Origin: Streptomyces nymphaeiformis
GTDB taxonomy: Bacteria; Actinomycetota; Actinomycetes; Streptomycetales; Streptomycetaceae
NCBI RefSeq assembly: GCF_014203895.1
Contig: NZ_JACHJY010000009.1
Span: 474,862-538,861 of the forward strand
Reading direction: 5' to 3'
DNA: 64,000 nt
Positions within the stretch are counted from its first letter, which is position 1; each line of letters begins with the position of its first letter. The notes beneath the pieces were generated by a model. The model was not told where the DNA came from. It saw only the letters and a program-made list of their open reading frames with translations, and ran no database searches. Positions 40,110 through 48,587 of this stretch are shown in pieces. A program made the translations under genes and the position numbers.

Positions 40110-43100
40110 ATGGTCAGGTCCGCGCTCGACGAGTTCTCCCCCGCGACCCGTGGTTGGTTCACCGGGGCCTTCGCCGCGCCCACGGCGGCGCAGGAGGGCG
40201 CCTGGAAGGCCATCGGCGCGGGTTCCGACGTGCTGGTCGTCGCGCCGACGGGCTCGGGCAAGACGCTGGCAGCGTTCCTGGCCTCCCTGGACCGGCTCGC
40301 GTCCGCCCCGCCGCCCGCCGAGGCGAGGAAGCGCTGCCGTGTGCTGTACGTGTCGCCGCTGAAGGCCCTCGCCGTCGACGTCGAGCGGAACCTGCGCTCG
40401 CCGCTGACCGGCATCCGCCAGGAGTCGGTGCGCCTCGGCCTGCCCGAGCCGGACGTCCGGGTGGGGATCCGGTCCGGAGACACCCCCGCGGCCGAGCGCC
40501 GGGCGCTCGCGACCCGGCCGCCGGACATCCTGATCACCACGCCAGAGTCCCTGTTCCTGATGCTGACGTCCGCCACGCGCGAGGCCCTGACGGGCGTGGA
40601 GACGGTCATCCTGGACGAGGTCCACGCGGTCGCGGGCACGAAGCGCGGCGCGCACCTGGCGCTCTCCCTGGAGCGGCTCGACGAGCTGCTGCCCCGTCCG
40701 GCGCGCCGGATCGGTCTGTCGGCCACGGTCCGGCCGGTCGACGAGGTGGCGCGCTATCTCTCCCCAGGGCGCGCGGTGGAGATCGTGCAGCCGCCGTCGG
40801 GCAAGGAGTTCGACCTGTCCGTCGTCGTCCCCGTCGAGGACATGGGCGAGTTGGGCGGCTCCCCGGCGTCCGAGGGGAAGGACGGCGGGGACAAGCCGTC
40901 GATCTGGCCGCACGTCGAGGAGCGGATCGCCGATCTCGTCCAGTCCCATCGCTCCACGATCGTCTTCGCCAACTCCCGCCGGCTCGCGGAGCGCCTGTGC
41001 AACCGGCTCAACGAGATCGCGTACGAGCGGGCGACCGGCGAGCCGCTGCCCGAGGGGGCTCCCCCGGCGCAGGTCATGGCGCAGTCGGGGGCGGCGCAGG
41101 GCGCCCCCCCGCTGCTCGCGCGGGCCCACCACGGCTCGGTGTCGAAGGAGCAGCGGGCCCAGGTGGAGGAGGACCTGAAGGCGGGCCGGCTGCCCGCCGT
41201 GGTGGCGACCTCCAGCCTGGAGCTGGGCATCGACATGGGCGCGGTCGACCTGGTGGTGCAGGTCGAGTCGCCGCCCTCGGTCGCCTCCGGGCTCCAGCGG
41301 GTGGGCCGGGCCGGGCACCAGGTCGGCGCCGTGTCGACGGGCGTGGTCTTCCCCAAGTACCGGGGCGACCTGGTGCAGGCGGCCGTGGTCACCGAGCGGA
41401 TGCGTTCCGGCGCGATCGAGTCCATGCGGATCCCCGCCAATCCCCTGGACGTCCTCGCGCAGCAGCTGGTCGCGATGGTCGCGCTCGACACCTGGCAGGT
41501 GGACGACCTCCTCGCGGTGGTGCGCCGCGCGGCCCCGTTCTCGTCGCTGCCGGAGTCGGCGTTCACCGGGGTGCTGGACATGCTGGCCGGCCGCTACCCC
41601 TCGGACGCCTTCGCCGAGCTGCGCCCACGCGTGGTGTGGGACCGGGTGGCCGGGACGGTCACGGGACGGCCGGGTGCGCAGCGGCTCGCGGTCACCTCGG
41701 GCGGCACGATCCCCGACCGCGGCCTGTTCGGCGTCTTCCTGGCGGGCTCGGACCCGAAGAAGGGCGGGGGCCGGGTCGGCGAGCTCGACGAGGAGATGGT
41801 GTACGAGTCGCGGGTCGGCGACGTCTTCACGCTCGGCACGACCTCCTGGCGGATCGAGGACATCACCCGCGACCGGGTGCTCGTCTCCCCCGCGCCCGGC
41901 GTGCCGGGCCGGCTGCCGTTCTGGAAGGGCGACCAGCTGGGCCGTCCGCTCGAACTGGGGCGGGCGGTGGGCGCGTTCCTCCGCGAGGTCGGCGCCCTCG
42001 GGGACGAGGACGCGCGCCTGCGGCTGCTCGCCGCGGGCCTGGACGGCTGGGCCGCGGAGAACGTCCTGGCGTACCTGAAGGAGCAGCGCGAGGCCTGCGG
42101 GCACGTGCCGGACGACCGGACGATCCTGGTCGAGCGCTTCCGCGACGAGCTCGGGGACTGGCGGGTCGTCATCCACTCGCCGTTCGGGGCGCAGGTGCAC
42201 GCCCCGTGGGCGCTGGCGCTCGGCGCGCGGCTCGCCGAGCGGTACGGCATGGACGCGCAGGTGATGCACGCGGACGACGGCATCGTGCTGCGCCTGCCGG
42301 ACGCCGACCTGATGGGCCTGGACATGGGCCTGGACCTCCTGGACCACGAGCCGGTCGACCCGGGCCGGCACCTGGACACGACGTACGACCCGGACAAGGC
42401 ACCCGTCGGCGCGGCCGACGCCCTCTTCGACCGGGGTGAGATCGGGCAGGTCGTCACCGACCAGGTGGGCGGCTCCGCGCTGTTCGCCTCCCGCTTCCGC
42501 GAGTGCGCCGCCCGCGCCCTGCTGCTGCCCAAGCGCAACCCCGGCAAGCGCACCCCGCTCTGGCAGCAGCGGCAGCGCGCGGCCCAGCTCCTCCAGGTGG
42601 CGAGCGAGTTCGGCTCGTTCCCGATCGTCCTGGAGGCCGTCCGCGAGTGCCTCCAGGACGTCTTCGACCTCCCGGGCCTCGAAGAGCTGATGGGGGACAT
42701 CGAGTCCCGCCGCGTCCGCCTCGTCGAGGTCACCACCCCGGAGCCCTCCCCCTTCGCCCGCTCGCTCCTCTTCGGGTACGTGGCGCAGTTCCTGTACGAG
42801 GGCGACTCTCCGCTCGCCGAGCGGCGGGCGGCCGCGCTCTCCCTGGACTCCCGGCTGCTCGCGGAGCTCCTCGGCCAGGCGGAGCTGCGGGAGCTGCTCG
42901 ACCCCGAGGTCCTGGCGGAGCTGGAGCGGGAGCTCCAGTGGCTGACGGAGGACCGCCGCATCAAGGACGTGGAGGGCGTCGCCGACCTGCTGCGGGTCCT
43001 GGGCCCGCTGACGGACGAGGAGCTGGCCGAGCGGGGCGCCGAGGCCGGGTGGGCGCCCGAGCTCGAGGCGGCCCGCCGCGCGATCAGGGTGCGGATCGGC

Positions 43101-44759
43101 GGCCGGGACCACTGGGCCGCGATCGAGGACGCGGGCCGGCTCCGGGACGCCCTGGGCACGGCCCTGCCGGTCGGCGTGCCCGAGGCGTTCACCGAGCCGG
43201 TCAAGGACCCGCTGGGCGACCTGCTCGCGCGCCACGCGCGCACGCACGGCCCGTTCACCTCCTCGCAGGCCGCCGACCGCTTCGGCCTCGGCGCGGCCGT
43301 CACCGACGGCGCGCTCCAGCGTCTCGCCGCCTCGGGCAGGGTCGTCCAGGGCGAGTTCCACCCCTCCGGCATCGGCCAGGAGTGGTGCGACGCGACGGTC
43401 CTGCGGCGGCTGCGGCGCCGCTCCCTGGCGGCCCTGCGGCACGAGCTGGAGCCGGTGCCGCCGGCGGCCCTCGCCACGTTCCTGCCGCAGTGGCAGCACC
43501 TGGGGAGCAACAGCCTGCGCGGCATCGACGGCCTCGCGCGCGCGATCGAGCAGCTCCAGGGCGCGCCGGTGCCGGCCTCGGCCCTGGAGAAGCTGATCCT
43601 GCCGTCCCGGGTCCGGGACTACTCCCCGGCGCTGCTCGACGAACTGACGACGACCGGCGAGGTCGTGTGGGCGGGCGCGGGCTCGCTCCCGGGCAAGGAC
43701 GGCTGGGTCTCCCTCTACCTCGCGGACGCGGCCCCCCTGCTCCTCCCGCCCGCACACCCCCTGGAGCTGTCGGCCCTCCACGAGTCGGTGCTCACCGCCC
43801 TCTCCGGCGGATACGGCCTGTTCTTCCGGCAGATCGCCGACCAGATCCGGGCCACCACCCACCCGGACGCCACCGATCCGCAGCTCGCCGACGCCCTCTG
43901 GGACCTGGCGTGGTCGGGCCGACTCACCAACGACACCCTGGCCCCGCTGCGCGCGCTCCTCGGTTCGGGCCGCACGGCGGGCTCCACGGCGCACCGCGCG
44001 CGGCGCACGATCCCGCGCGGCCGGTACGGCACGCTGACCGCCGCGGCCCGCCCGGCGTCCCGCACGGGCCCACCGACGGTCTCGGGCCGCTGGTCGACGC
44101 TGCCGCCGGTCGAACCGGAGCCGACGCACCGGGCGCACGCCCTGGCCCGCACGCTCCTGGACCGGCACGGCGTGGTCACCCGGGGCGCGGTGGCCGCCGA
44201 GGGCGTGGAGGGCGGTTTCTCGGCCACGTACCGGATCCTGGCCGCCTTCGAGGACAGCGGGCAGGCCCGGCGCGGCTACGTCGTGGAGGGGCTCGGCGCG
44301 GCCCAGTTCGCGATGGACGGGGCGGTGGACCGGCTGCGGGCGGCCGCGACGGCCCGCGACCGCGGCGCGGAGGCGGCGGCGGGCCCCCGGGCCCTGGTCC
44401 TGGCGGCGGCCGACCCGGCGAACGCCTACGGCGCGGCCCTCCCCTGGCCCGAGCCGCCGACGGGCGCCGGGCACAAGCCGGGCCGCAAGGCGGGCTCGAT
44501 GGTGGTCCTGGTCGACGGCGAGCTGGCGCTCTACATGGAGCGCGGCGGCAAGACGCTCCTCTCCTGGTCGACGGACCCGGAGGACCCGTCCCTGCGGGCG
44601 GCGGCGGAGGCGCTGGCGGAGGCGGCGAGGGCGGGCACGCTGGGCACGGTGACGGTGGAACGCATCAACGGTGCGACGTCCCTGACGTCCCCCCTGTCCC
44701 GCCCCCTGGAATCGGCCGGCTTCCTCGCCACCCCCAGAGGCCTCCGCCTCCGCCCCTGA
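40110..44759 (+). CDS. lhr: Large helicase-related protein Lhr
   Basis: 1549-residue superfamily 2 ATP-dependent 3'-5' helicase. Motif I APTGSGKTLAA, Ia YVSPLKALAVDVERN, II DEVHAV, III GLSATVRPVDEV, IV region TIVFANSRRLAERL, V TSSLELGIDMGAVDLV and VI QRVGRAGH are in order within the first 430 residues. They are followed by a winged-helix and Lhr-core part and the long C-terminal extension that defines Lhr over Lhr-core proteins. Length matches E. coli and mycobacterial Lhr. The start is uncertain between ATG 40101 and 40110. It is followed after 24 bases by the DNA glycosylase gene, forming a DNA-repair pair. Confidence 0.94.
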   Translation: MVRSALDEFSPATRGWFTGAFAAPTAAQEGAWKAIGAGSDVLVVAPTGSGKTLAAFLASLDRLASAPPPAEARKRCRVLYVSPLKALAVDVERNLRSPLTGIRQESVRLGLPEPDVRVGIRSGDTPAAERRALATRPPDILITTPESLFLMLTSATREALTGVETVILDEVHAVAGTKRGAHLALSLERLDELLPRPARRIGLSATVRPVDEVARYLSPGRAVEIVQPPSGKEFDLSVVVPVEDMGELGGSPASEGKDGGDKPSIWPHVEERIADLVQSHRSTIVFANSRRLAERLCNRLNEIAYERATGEPLPEGAPPAQVMAQSGAAQGAPPLLARAHHGSVSKEQRAQVEEDLKAGRLPAVVATSSLELGIDMGAVDLVVQVESPPSVASGLQRVGRAGHQVGAVSTGVVFPKYRGDLVQAAVVTERMRSGAIESMRIPANPLDVLAQQLVAMVALDTWQVDDLLAVVRRAAPFSSLPESAFTGVLDMLAGRYPSDAFAELRPRVVWDRVAGTVTGRPGAQRLAVTSGGTIPDRGLFGVFLAGSDPKKGGGRVGELDEEMVYESRVGDVFTLGTTSWRIEDITRDRVLVSPAPGVPGRLPFWKGDQLGRPLELGRAVGAFLREVGALGDEDARLRLLAAGLDGWAAENVLAYLKEQREACGHVPDDRTILVERFRDELGDWRVVIHSPFGAQVHAPWALALGARLAERYGMDAQVMHADDGIVLRLPDADLMGLDMGLDLLDHEPVDPGRHLDTTYDPDKAPVGAADALFDRGEIGQVVTDQVGGSALFASRFRECAARALLLPKRNPGKRTPLWQQRQRAAQLLQVASEFGSFPIVLEAVRECLQDVFDLPGLEELMGDIESRRVRLVEVTTPEPSPFARSLLFGYVAQFLYEGDSPLAERRAAALSLDSRLLAELLGQAELRELLDPEVLAELERELQWLTEDRRIKDVEGVADLLRVLGPLTDEELAERGAEAGWAPELEAARRAIRVRIGGRDHWAAIEDAGRLRDALGTALPVGVPEAFTEPVKDPLGDLLARHARTHGPFTSSQAADRFGLGAAVTDGALQRLAASGRVVQGEFHPSGIGQEWCDATVLRRLRRRSLAALRHELEPVPPAALATFLPQWQHLGSNSLRGIDGLARAIEQLQGAPVPASALEKLILPSRVRDYSPALLDELTTTGEVVWAGAGSLPGKDGWVSLYLADAAPLLLPPAHPLELSALHESVLTALSGGYGLFFRQIADQIRATTHPDATDPQLADALWDLAWSGRLTNDTLAPLRALLGSGRTAGSTAHRARRTIPRGRYGTLTAAARPASRTGPPTVSGRWSTLPPVEPEPTHRAHALARTLLDRHGVVTRGAVAAEGVEGGFSATYRILAAFEDSGQARRGYVVEGLGAAQFAMDGAVDRLRAAATARDRGAEAAAGPRALVLAAADPANAYGAALPWPEPPTGAGHKPGRKAGSMVVLVDGELALYMERGGKTLLSWSTDPEDPSLRAAAEALAEAARAGTLGTVTVERINGATSLTSPLSRPLESAGFLATPRGLRLRP

Positions 44760-44783
44760 TCCCGCGGGCCCCACAATGGACCC

Positions 44784-45599
44784 GTGCCCGAAGGAGACAC
44801 CGTCTGGCAGGCGGCCCGGCGCCTGCACACCGCGCTCGCCGGTCAGGTTCTGACCCGCGCGGACCTCCGCGTGCCCCGGTTCGCGACCGCCGATCTCACC
44901 GGGCGGACGGTCCTCGACGTCACCCCGCGCGGCAAGCACCTGCTCGCGCGGATCGAGGGCGGGCTCACCCTCCACTCGCATCTGCGGATGGACGGCGCCT
45001 GGCGGGTGTACGCCACCGGGGAGCGCCCGCGCGGCGGCCCGGAGCACCAGATCCGGGCGATCCTCGGGAACGCCGCGTTCACGGCGTACGGCTACCGCCT
45101 GCCCGTCCTGGAGCTGATCCGTACCGCCGAGGAGTCCCGTGCCGTCGGCCACCTGGGCCCGGACCTGCTCGGCCCGGACTGGGATCCGGAGGAGGCCGTG
45201 CGGCGGCTCGTCGAAGACCGGGCGCGCCCGCTCGGCGAGGCCCTCCTCGACCAGCGCAACCTCGCCGGCATCGGCAACGTGTACAAGTCGGAGCTGGCCT
45301 TCCTCGCCGCCGTCACCCCCTGGCTCCCGGTCGGTGAGCTCGCCCCGGACGTCCCGGCCCGCCTGGTCGCCACGGCCCATCGCCTGCTCGACGCGAACAA
45401 GGACCGTCCGGACCGGCGCACCACGACCACGCGCCGCCCGGGCACCCCGCTCCACGTCTACGGCCGCGAGGGCCGGCCCTGCCTCCGCTGCGGCACCCCG
45501 ATCCGCAAGGCGGAGCTCGGCGACCGCGTCACGTACTGGTGCCCCGGCTGCCAGCGGGGCCCCGACGGAAGCTCCGACGAAGCCGCCACGAACAATTGA
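44784..45599 (+). CDS. nei: DNA glycosylase/AP lyase, Fpg/Nei family
   Basis: 271-residue endonuclease VIII-type glycosylase. After Met removal it begins Pro-Glu-Gly-Asp (catalytic Pro1 and Glu2). The H2TH domain is in LLDQRNLAGIGNVYKSELAF and the zinc finger in CLRCGTPIRKAEL ... CPGC near the C terminus. The zinc finger ends with an R/K-containing YGREGRPC lead-in. The start is GTG 44784. It removes oxidised pyrimidines; Streptomyces and mycobacteria have two Nei proteins and this lhr-linked one is usually called Nei2. Confidence 0.93.
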   Translation: MPEGDTVWQAARRLHTALAGQVLTRADLRVPRFATADLTGRTVLDVTPRGKHLLARIEGGLTLHSHLRMDGAWRVYATGERPRGGPEHQIRAILGNAAFTAYGYRLPVLELIRTAEESRAVGHLGPDLLGPDWDPEEAVRRLVEDRARPLGEALLDQRNLAGIGNVYKSELAFLAAVTPWLPVGELAPDVPARLVATAHRLLDANKDRPDRRTTTTRRPGTPLHVYGREGRPCLRCGTPIRKAELGDRVTYWCPGCQRGPDGSSDEAATNN

Positions 45600-45632
45600 C
45601 GGTCCGTCAGATCAAGTCGTACGGTCCGGACA
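45596..45632 (+). promoter_or_regulatory. Promoter and palindromic operator of the SDR gene; leaderless start
   Basis: TTGACG (45596-45601) and TACGGT (45620-45625) are spaced 18 bases apart. The predicted start is about 7 bases further on, at the A of the ATG (45632), so the mRNA is probably leaderless. A perfect palindrome TGACGGTCCGTCA (45597-45609) covers the -35 element and could bind a TetR-type repressor. Confidence 0.6.
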
Positions 45633-46411
45633 TGACGTCGACGACGACCACTCTCCCGGCATACGACCTGACCGGCCGCACCGCGTTCGTCACGGGCGCC
45701 GCGAGCGGCATCGGCCGCGCCACCGCGATCCTCCTCGCGCGGGCCGGCGCCGCCGTCCACTGCGCCGACCGCGACGAGAAGGGCCTCCAGGAGACCGCGG
45801 CGCTGATCGCCCGGCAGGGCGGCACCGCGCACACCCACCCCCTGGACGTCACCGACCGGCCCGCCCTCGCGGCAGCCGTCCGCGCCGCCGGCCCCCTCCA
45901 CGTCATGGCCGCCATCGCCGGGATCATGCACACGAGCAGCGTCCTGGACACCCGGGACGAGGACCTCGACCGCGTCCTCGCCGTCAACTTCAAGGGCGTG
46001 CTGTACGCGTGCCAGGAGGCGGCCCGTTCGATGATCGCCTCCGGCGTCCCCGGCTCGATCGTGACGATGGCCTCGGGTGCGATGGACACCGCGAGCCCGG
46101 GCCTGCTCTGCTACAGCGTCACGAAGGCGGCCGTCGTCCAGTTGACGAAGACCCTGGCGACGGAGGCGGGCCCGCACGGCATCCGGGTCAACGCGGTCGC
46201 CCCGGGCTGGATCCGCACCCCGATGACGGACCGCCACGAGCCGGCCGCCCAACTGCAGGCCGAGGCCGCGATGGTCCGTCACTCTCCGCTGGGGCGGGTC
46301 GGCGAGGCCGAGGACATCGCGCACGCGGTCCTGCATCTCGCCTCCGACGCCTCCGCGTTCACGACCGGCCAGATCCTCCGCCCCAACGGCGGTGTCGCGA
46401 TGCCCTGGTGA
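45632..46411 (+). CDS. Short-chain dehydrogenase/reductase
   Basis: 259-residue classical SDR. Cofactor motif TGAASGIGRATAIL, NAG-equivalent IAGIMHTS, catalytic Tyr-Lys in YSVTKAAVVQ and the Ser in TMASGAMD. The Asp in HCADRDEKG suggests NAD preference. The C terminus has the PNGGVAMPW ending. Almost no ribosome site precedes the ATG, in keeping with a leaderless transcript. It stands alone after nei. Substrate unknown. Confidence 0.9.
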   Translation: MTSTTTTLPAYDLTGRTAFVTGAASGIGRATAILLARAGAAVHCADRDEKGLQETAALIARQGGTAHTHPLDVTDRPALAAAVRAAGPLHVMAAIAGIMHTSSVLDTRDEDLDRVLAVNFKGVLYACQEAARSMIASGVPGSIVTMASGAMDTASPGLLCYSVTKAAVVQLTKTLATEAGPHGIRVNAVAPGWIRTPMTDRHEPAAQLQAEAAMVRHSPLGRVGEAEDIAHAVLHLASDASAFTTGQILRPNGGVAMPW

Positions 46412-46670
46412 CGCCCCGGGCCACCGACCGTCGCGCCCAGGTGACCGAAGAGGCCGCCGCTCCACAGGGCGTCCGCCGCCCCGACGACGCCGCCACGTGC
46501 ACCGGCAGCAGGCTCAGCCCCCAGCCGCCCGCGGCCACCGCCCCCTCGACCGGCCCGGTCTCGCCCGGGACGAGCAGCAGGCGCAGCACCGCCCACCACC
46601 AGAGCCCCCCGGCCGCGAGGCCGCACGCCAACAGCGCGAGCGTCACCAGCGGAACCCGTCGCCGTACCAT
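46359..46670 (-). CDS. Small putative membrane protein
   Basis: 103-codon frame on the minus strand whose N-terminal 60 residues form two likely membrane helices (VPLVTLALLACGLAAGGLWWWAV and a second around GAVAAGGWGLSLLPV) joined by LRLLLVPGETGPVEG. The C-terminal third is basic, low in hydrophobicity, and overlaps the 3' end of the SDR gene by 53 bases, so the true stop region or a frameshift should be questioned. Similar short proteins occur beside clgR in Streptomyces as I recall. Moderate support only. Confidence 0.45.
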   Translation of the reverse strand: MVRRRVPLVTLALLACGLAAGGLWWWAVLRLLLVPGETGPVEGAVAAGGWGLSLLPVHVAASSGRRTPCGAAASSVTWARRSVARGVTRASRHRRWGGGSGRS

Positions 46671-46846
46671 GGCCGCCTCCTGCGGTCGACGCTAGACCGG
46701 CAGGATCACCCTGCGGGAGGGCGCACCGGTGGCAGCACCGGCGCACACGGCCCAGTCGGACGTCCCTCCCACCATGGCACGCCACCCCGGAACCCGGCAT
46801 CTCAGAGAAGAGCAGAGGAGCCGGCCGAAGCCCCCGGAAACGAGGA

Positions 46847-46890
46847 AAGCCCCGGTCAGCGCCCCGCGAACAGGGCACCGACCGGGGCTT
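46847..46890 (-). terminator. Terminator of clgR
   Basis: Inverted repeat AAGCCCCGGTC / GACCGGGGCTT (11 bp) with a 22-base loop, 15 bases past the clgR stop. The rest of 46671-46904 holds nothing I can support as a gene. Confidence 0.7.
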
Positions 46891-46904
46891 CGCCCCACTT
46901 CGGT

Positions 46905-47288
46905 TCAGGCAGCGACGACGTCCACCGCTTCGGCGGGGGCCTTGATGGTCACCCGCCCGGTGGGCACACCGGCCACCGACGTCACCGACACCGAATTGAG
47001 CATCGGGCGTACCGGCGTCGGCACCGGTTCGCTCGCCGCTGCCGACTCGGCCAGTTCGGCCAGCGACAGCTCGTCGCTCACTTCGCGCATGAGCTCGGAC
47101 ATCCGTACGTCCAGCGCGTCGCAGATCGCGGAGAGCAGCTCGGAGGAAGCCTCCTTCTGCCCCCGCTCCACCTCGGAGAGATAGCCGAGCGAGACTCGGG
47201 CCGACGAGGAGACTTCGCGCAGAGTACGGCCCTGGCGCTGGCGCTGCCGACGCAGCACGTCACCCAGCAGGCGACGGAGCAGGATCAT
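46905..47288 (-). CDS. clgR: Transcriptional regulator ClgR
   Basis: 127-residue XRE-family activator of clp protease and stress genes. Helix-turn-helix RTLREVSSSARVSLGYLSEV followed by ERGQKEASSELLSAICDALD, a match to ClgR/PopR of actinobacteria. It ends with VVAA, a hydrophobic Ala-Ala tail of the type that makes ClgR a ClpP substrate (known for Streptomyces ClgR). ATG 47288 follows GGAGG. Located downstream of cinA, as usual. Confidence 0.93.
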   Translation of the reverse strand: MILLRRLLGDVLRRQRQRQGRTLREVSSSARVSLGYLSEVERGQKEASSELLSAICDALDVRMSELMREVSDELSLAELAESAAASEPVPTPVRPMLNSVSVTSVAGVPTGRVTIKAPAEAVDVVAA

Positions 47289-47397
47289 CGGTGGCTCCCT
47301 CCTCGGACCGCGTAGCCGCATCCTTCACGCCCCACCGTACCGCCTCGCGCTGCGGCCGTGCGGGGAGCGATGTCGTGTTCACTCAGGGCTGCAAACA

Positions 47398-47919
47398 TCA
47401 ATCCCCCCCGTTGTGTTCCGTATCCTGTGCCCGCGCATTTCCCGAGAGTTCCTCATGGAGCAGTTCCAGCACGCTCCGTACGCTCTCTCTACGGATTTCC
47501 CCCCGGTCGCCGTTCAACCTCAACGACACCACTTTCCCGGCGCGGGCGCTCGTCGCGGCCGGTCCCGCGACCGCCACGTAGACGGTGCCGACGGGCTGCC
47601 CGTCCTGTTCCGAGGGGCCCGCGACCCCGGTCGTCGAGATGCCCCAGTCGGCGCCGAGCCGGTCCCGTACACCCGCCGCCATCTGCAGCGCGACCTCGGG
47701 ATCGACCGCTCCGCGCTCCGCGAGCAGGGCCGCGTCGACGCCCAGGAGCTCCTGCTTGAGGGCCGTCGCGTAGGCGGTGACCGACCCGAGGAAGGACACC
47801 GAGGAACCGGGTGTTCCGGTGATCTCGGCGGCCACCAGACCGCCCGTGAGGGACTCCGCGGCGGCCAGCGTCTGATCACGCTCCGCGAGCAGCGCCAGCA
47901 CCCGGGCGGCCTCGGTCAT
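47398..47919 (-). CDS. cinA: CinA C-terminal domain protein (PncC-type NMN deamidase)
   Basis: 173 residues forming only the CinA C-terminal domain, which hydrolyses nicotinamide mononucleotide amide in PncC. Motifs ALLAERDQTLAAAESLTGGL, GTPGSSVSFLGSVTAY and WGISTTGVAGPSEQDG. The N-terminal MoaB-like domain of full CinA is absent, as normal here. The ATG overlaps the pgsA stop (ATGA, 47916-47919). Upstream-open frame belongs to pgsA. Confidence 0.92.
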   Translation of the reverse strand: MTEAARVLALLAERDQTLAAAESLTGGLVAAEITGTPGSSVSFLGSVTAYATALKQELLGVDAALLAERGAVDPEVALQMAAGVRDRLGADWGISTTGVAGPSEQDGQPVGTVYVAVAGPAATSARAGKVVSLRLNGDRGEIRRESVRSVLELLHEELSGNARAQDTEHNGGD

Positions 47920-48587
47920 CGGGTCGCCGTCTCCGACCGCGCGGCCCGCTCCGCCGCGAGCCCCTTGCGCCGCAGGACGATCGCCTGGCGTACGTAGTCC
48001 AGACCGGTGACGACCGTCAGCACGACGGCCACCGCCATCACCCAGAAGCGGAGGGTGGCCAGCCCCCCGGTGAGCATCAGGACGTACATGCCCACGGCGG
48101 TGCCCTGGGCGAGCGTCTTCATCTTGCCGCCGCGGCTGGCGGGGATGACCCCGTGCCGGATGACCCAGAACCGCATCAGGGTGATGCCGAGCTCGCGGGC
48201 CAGGATGACCCCCGTCACCCACCAGGGCAGGTCCCCGAGCAGGGACAGCGAGACGAGTCCGGCGGCCATGATCGCCTTGTCGGCGATCGGGTCGGCGATC
48301 TTCCCGAAGTCGGTGACCAGGTTGTACGACCGGGCGAGGTGCCCGTCGAAGACGTCCGTGATCATGGCCACCGCGAACGCCGCCCAGGCCCAGGCCCGCC
48401 ACGCCGGATCGTGCCCGCCGTCCTGGAACAGCAGGATCACGAAGCCCGGCACGAGCACGAGCCGGATCATGGTGAGGATGTTGGCGATGTTCCACAGGCT
48501 GGCCTGGTTGACGGCCGCCGCGCCCAGCTTGCCGCGGGGCGCCGGCCTTCCGGTCCCGCCCGTCGCGGATGCCGGGACTCCGGTCAT
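47916..48587 (-). CDS. pgsA: CDP-diacylglycerol-glycerol-3-phosphate 3-phosphatidyltransferase
   Basis: 223-residue integral membrane enzyme of phosphatidylglycerol synthesis. The CDP-alcohol phosphatidyltransferase motif is intact: DVFDGHLARSYNLVTDFGKI followed by ADPIADK (D-x2-DG-x2-AR-x8-G-x3-D-x3-D). About six hydrophobic helices. The start ATG 48587 overlaps the rimO TGA, after a GAGGCGGG site. An in-frame extension upstream is not used. Confidence 0.94.
   Translation of the reverse strand: MTGVPASATGGTGRPAPRGKLGAAAVNQASLWNIANILTMIRLVLVPGFVILLFQDGGHDPAWRAWAWAAFAVAMITDVFDGHLARSYNLVTDFGKIADPIADKAIMAAGLVSLSLLGDLPWWVTGVILARELGITLMRFWVIRHGVIPASRGGKMKTLAQGTAVGMYVLMLTGGLATLRFWVMAVAVVLTVVTGLDYVRQAIVLRRKGLAAERAARSETATR

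Noticed and set aside
40083..45455. Open frame of 1790 codons on the minus strand
   Set aside because: Shadow of lhr and nei: no domain, extreme Arg/Gly/Val composition, spans two genes.
47289..47397. Possible ClgR autoregulatory box upstream of clgR
   Set aside because: GC-rich half-sites occur (around 47343) but do not match the known consensus well enough to annotate.
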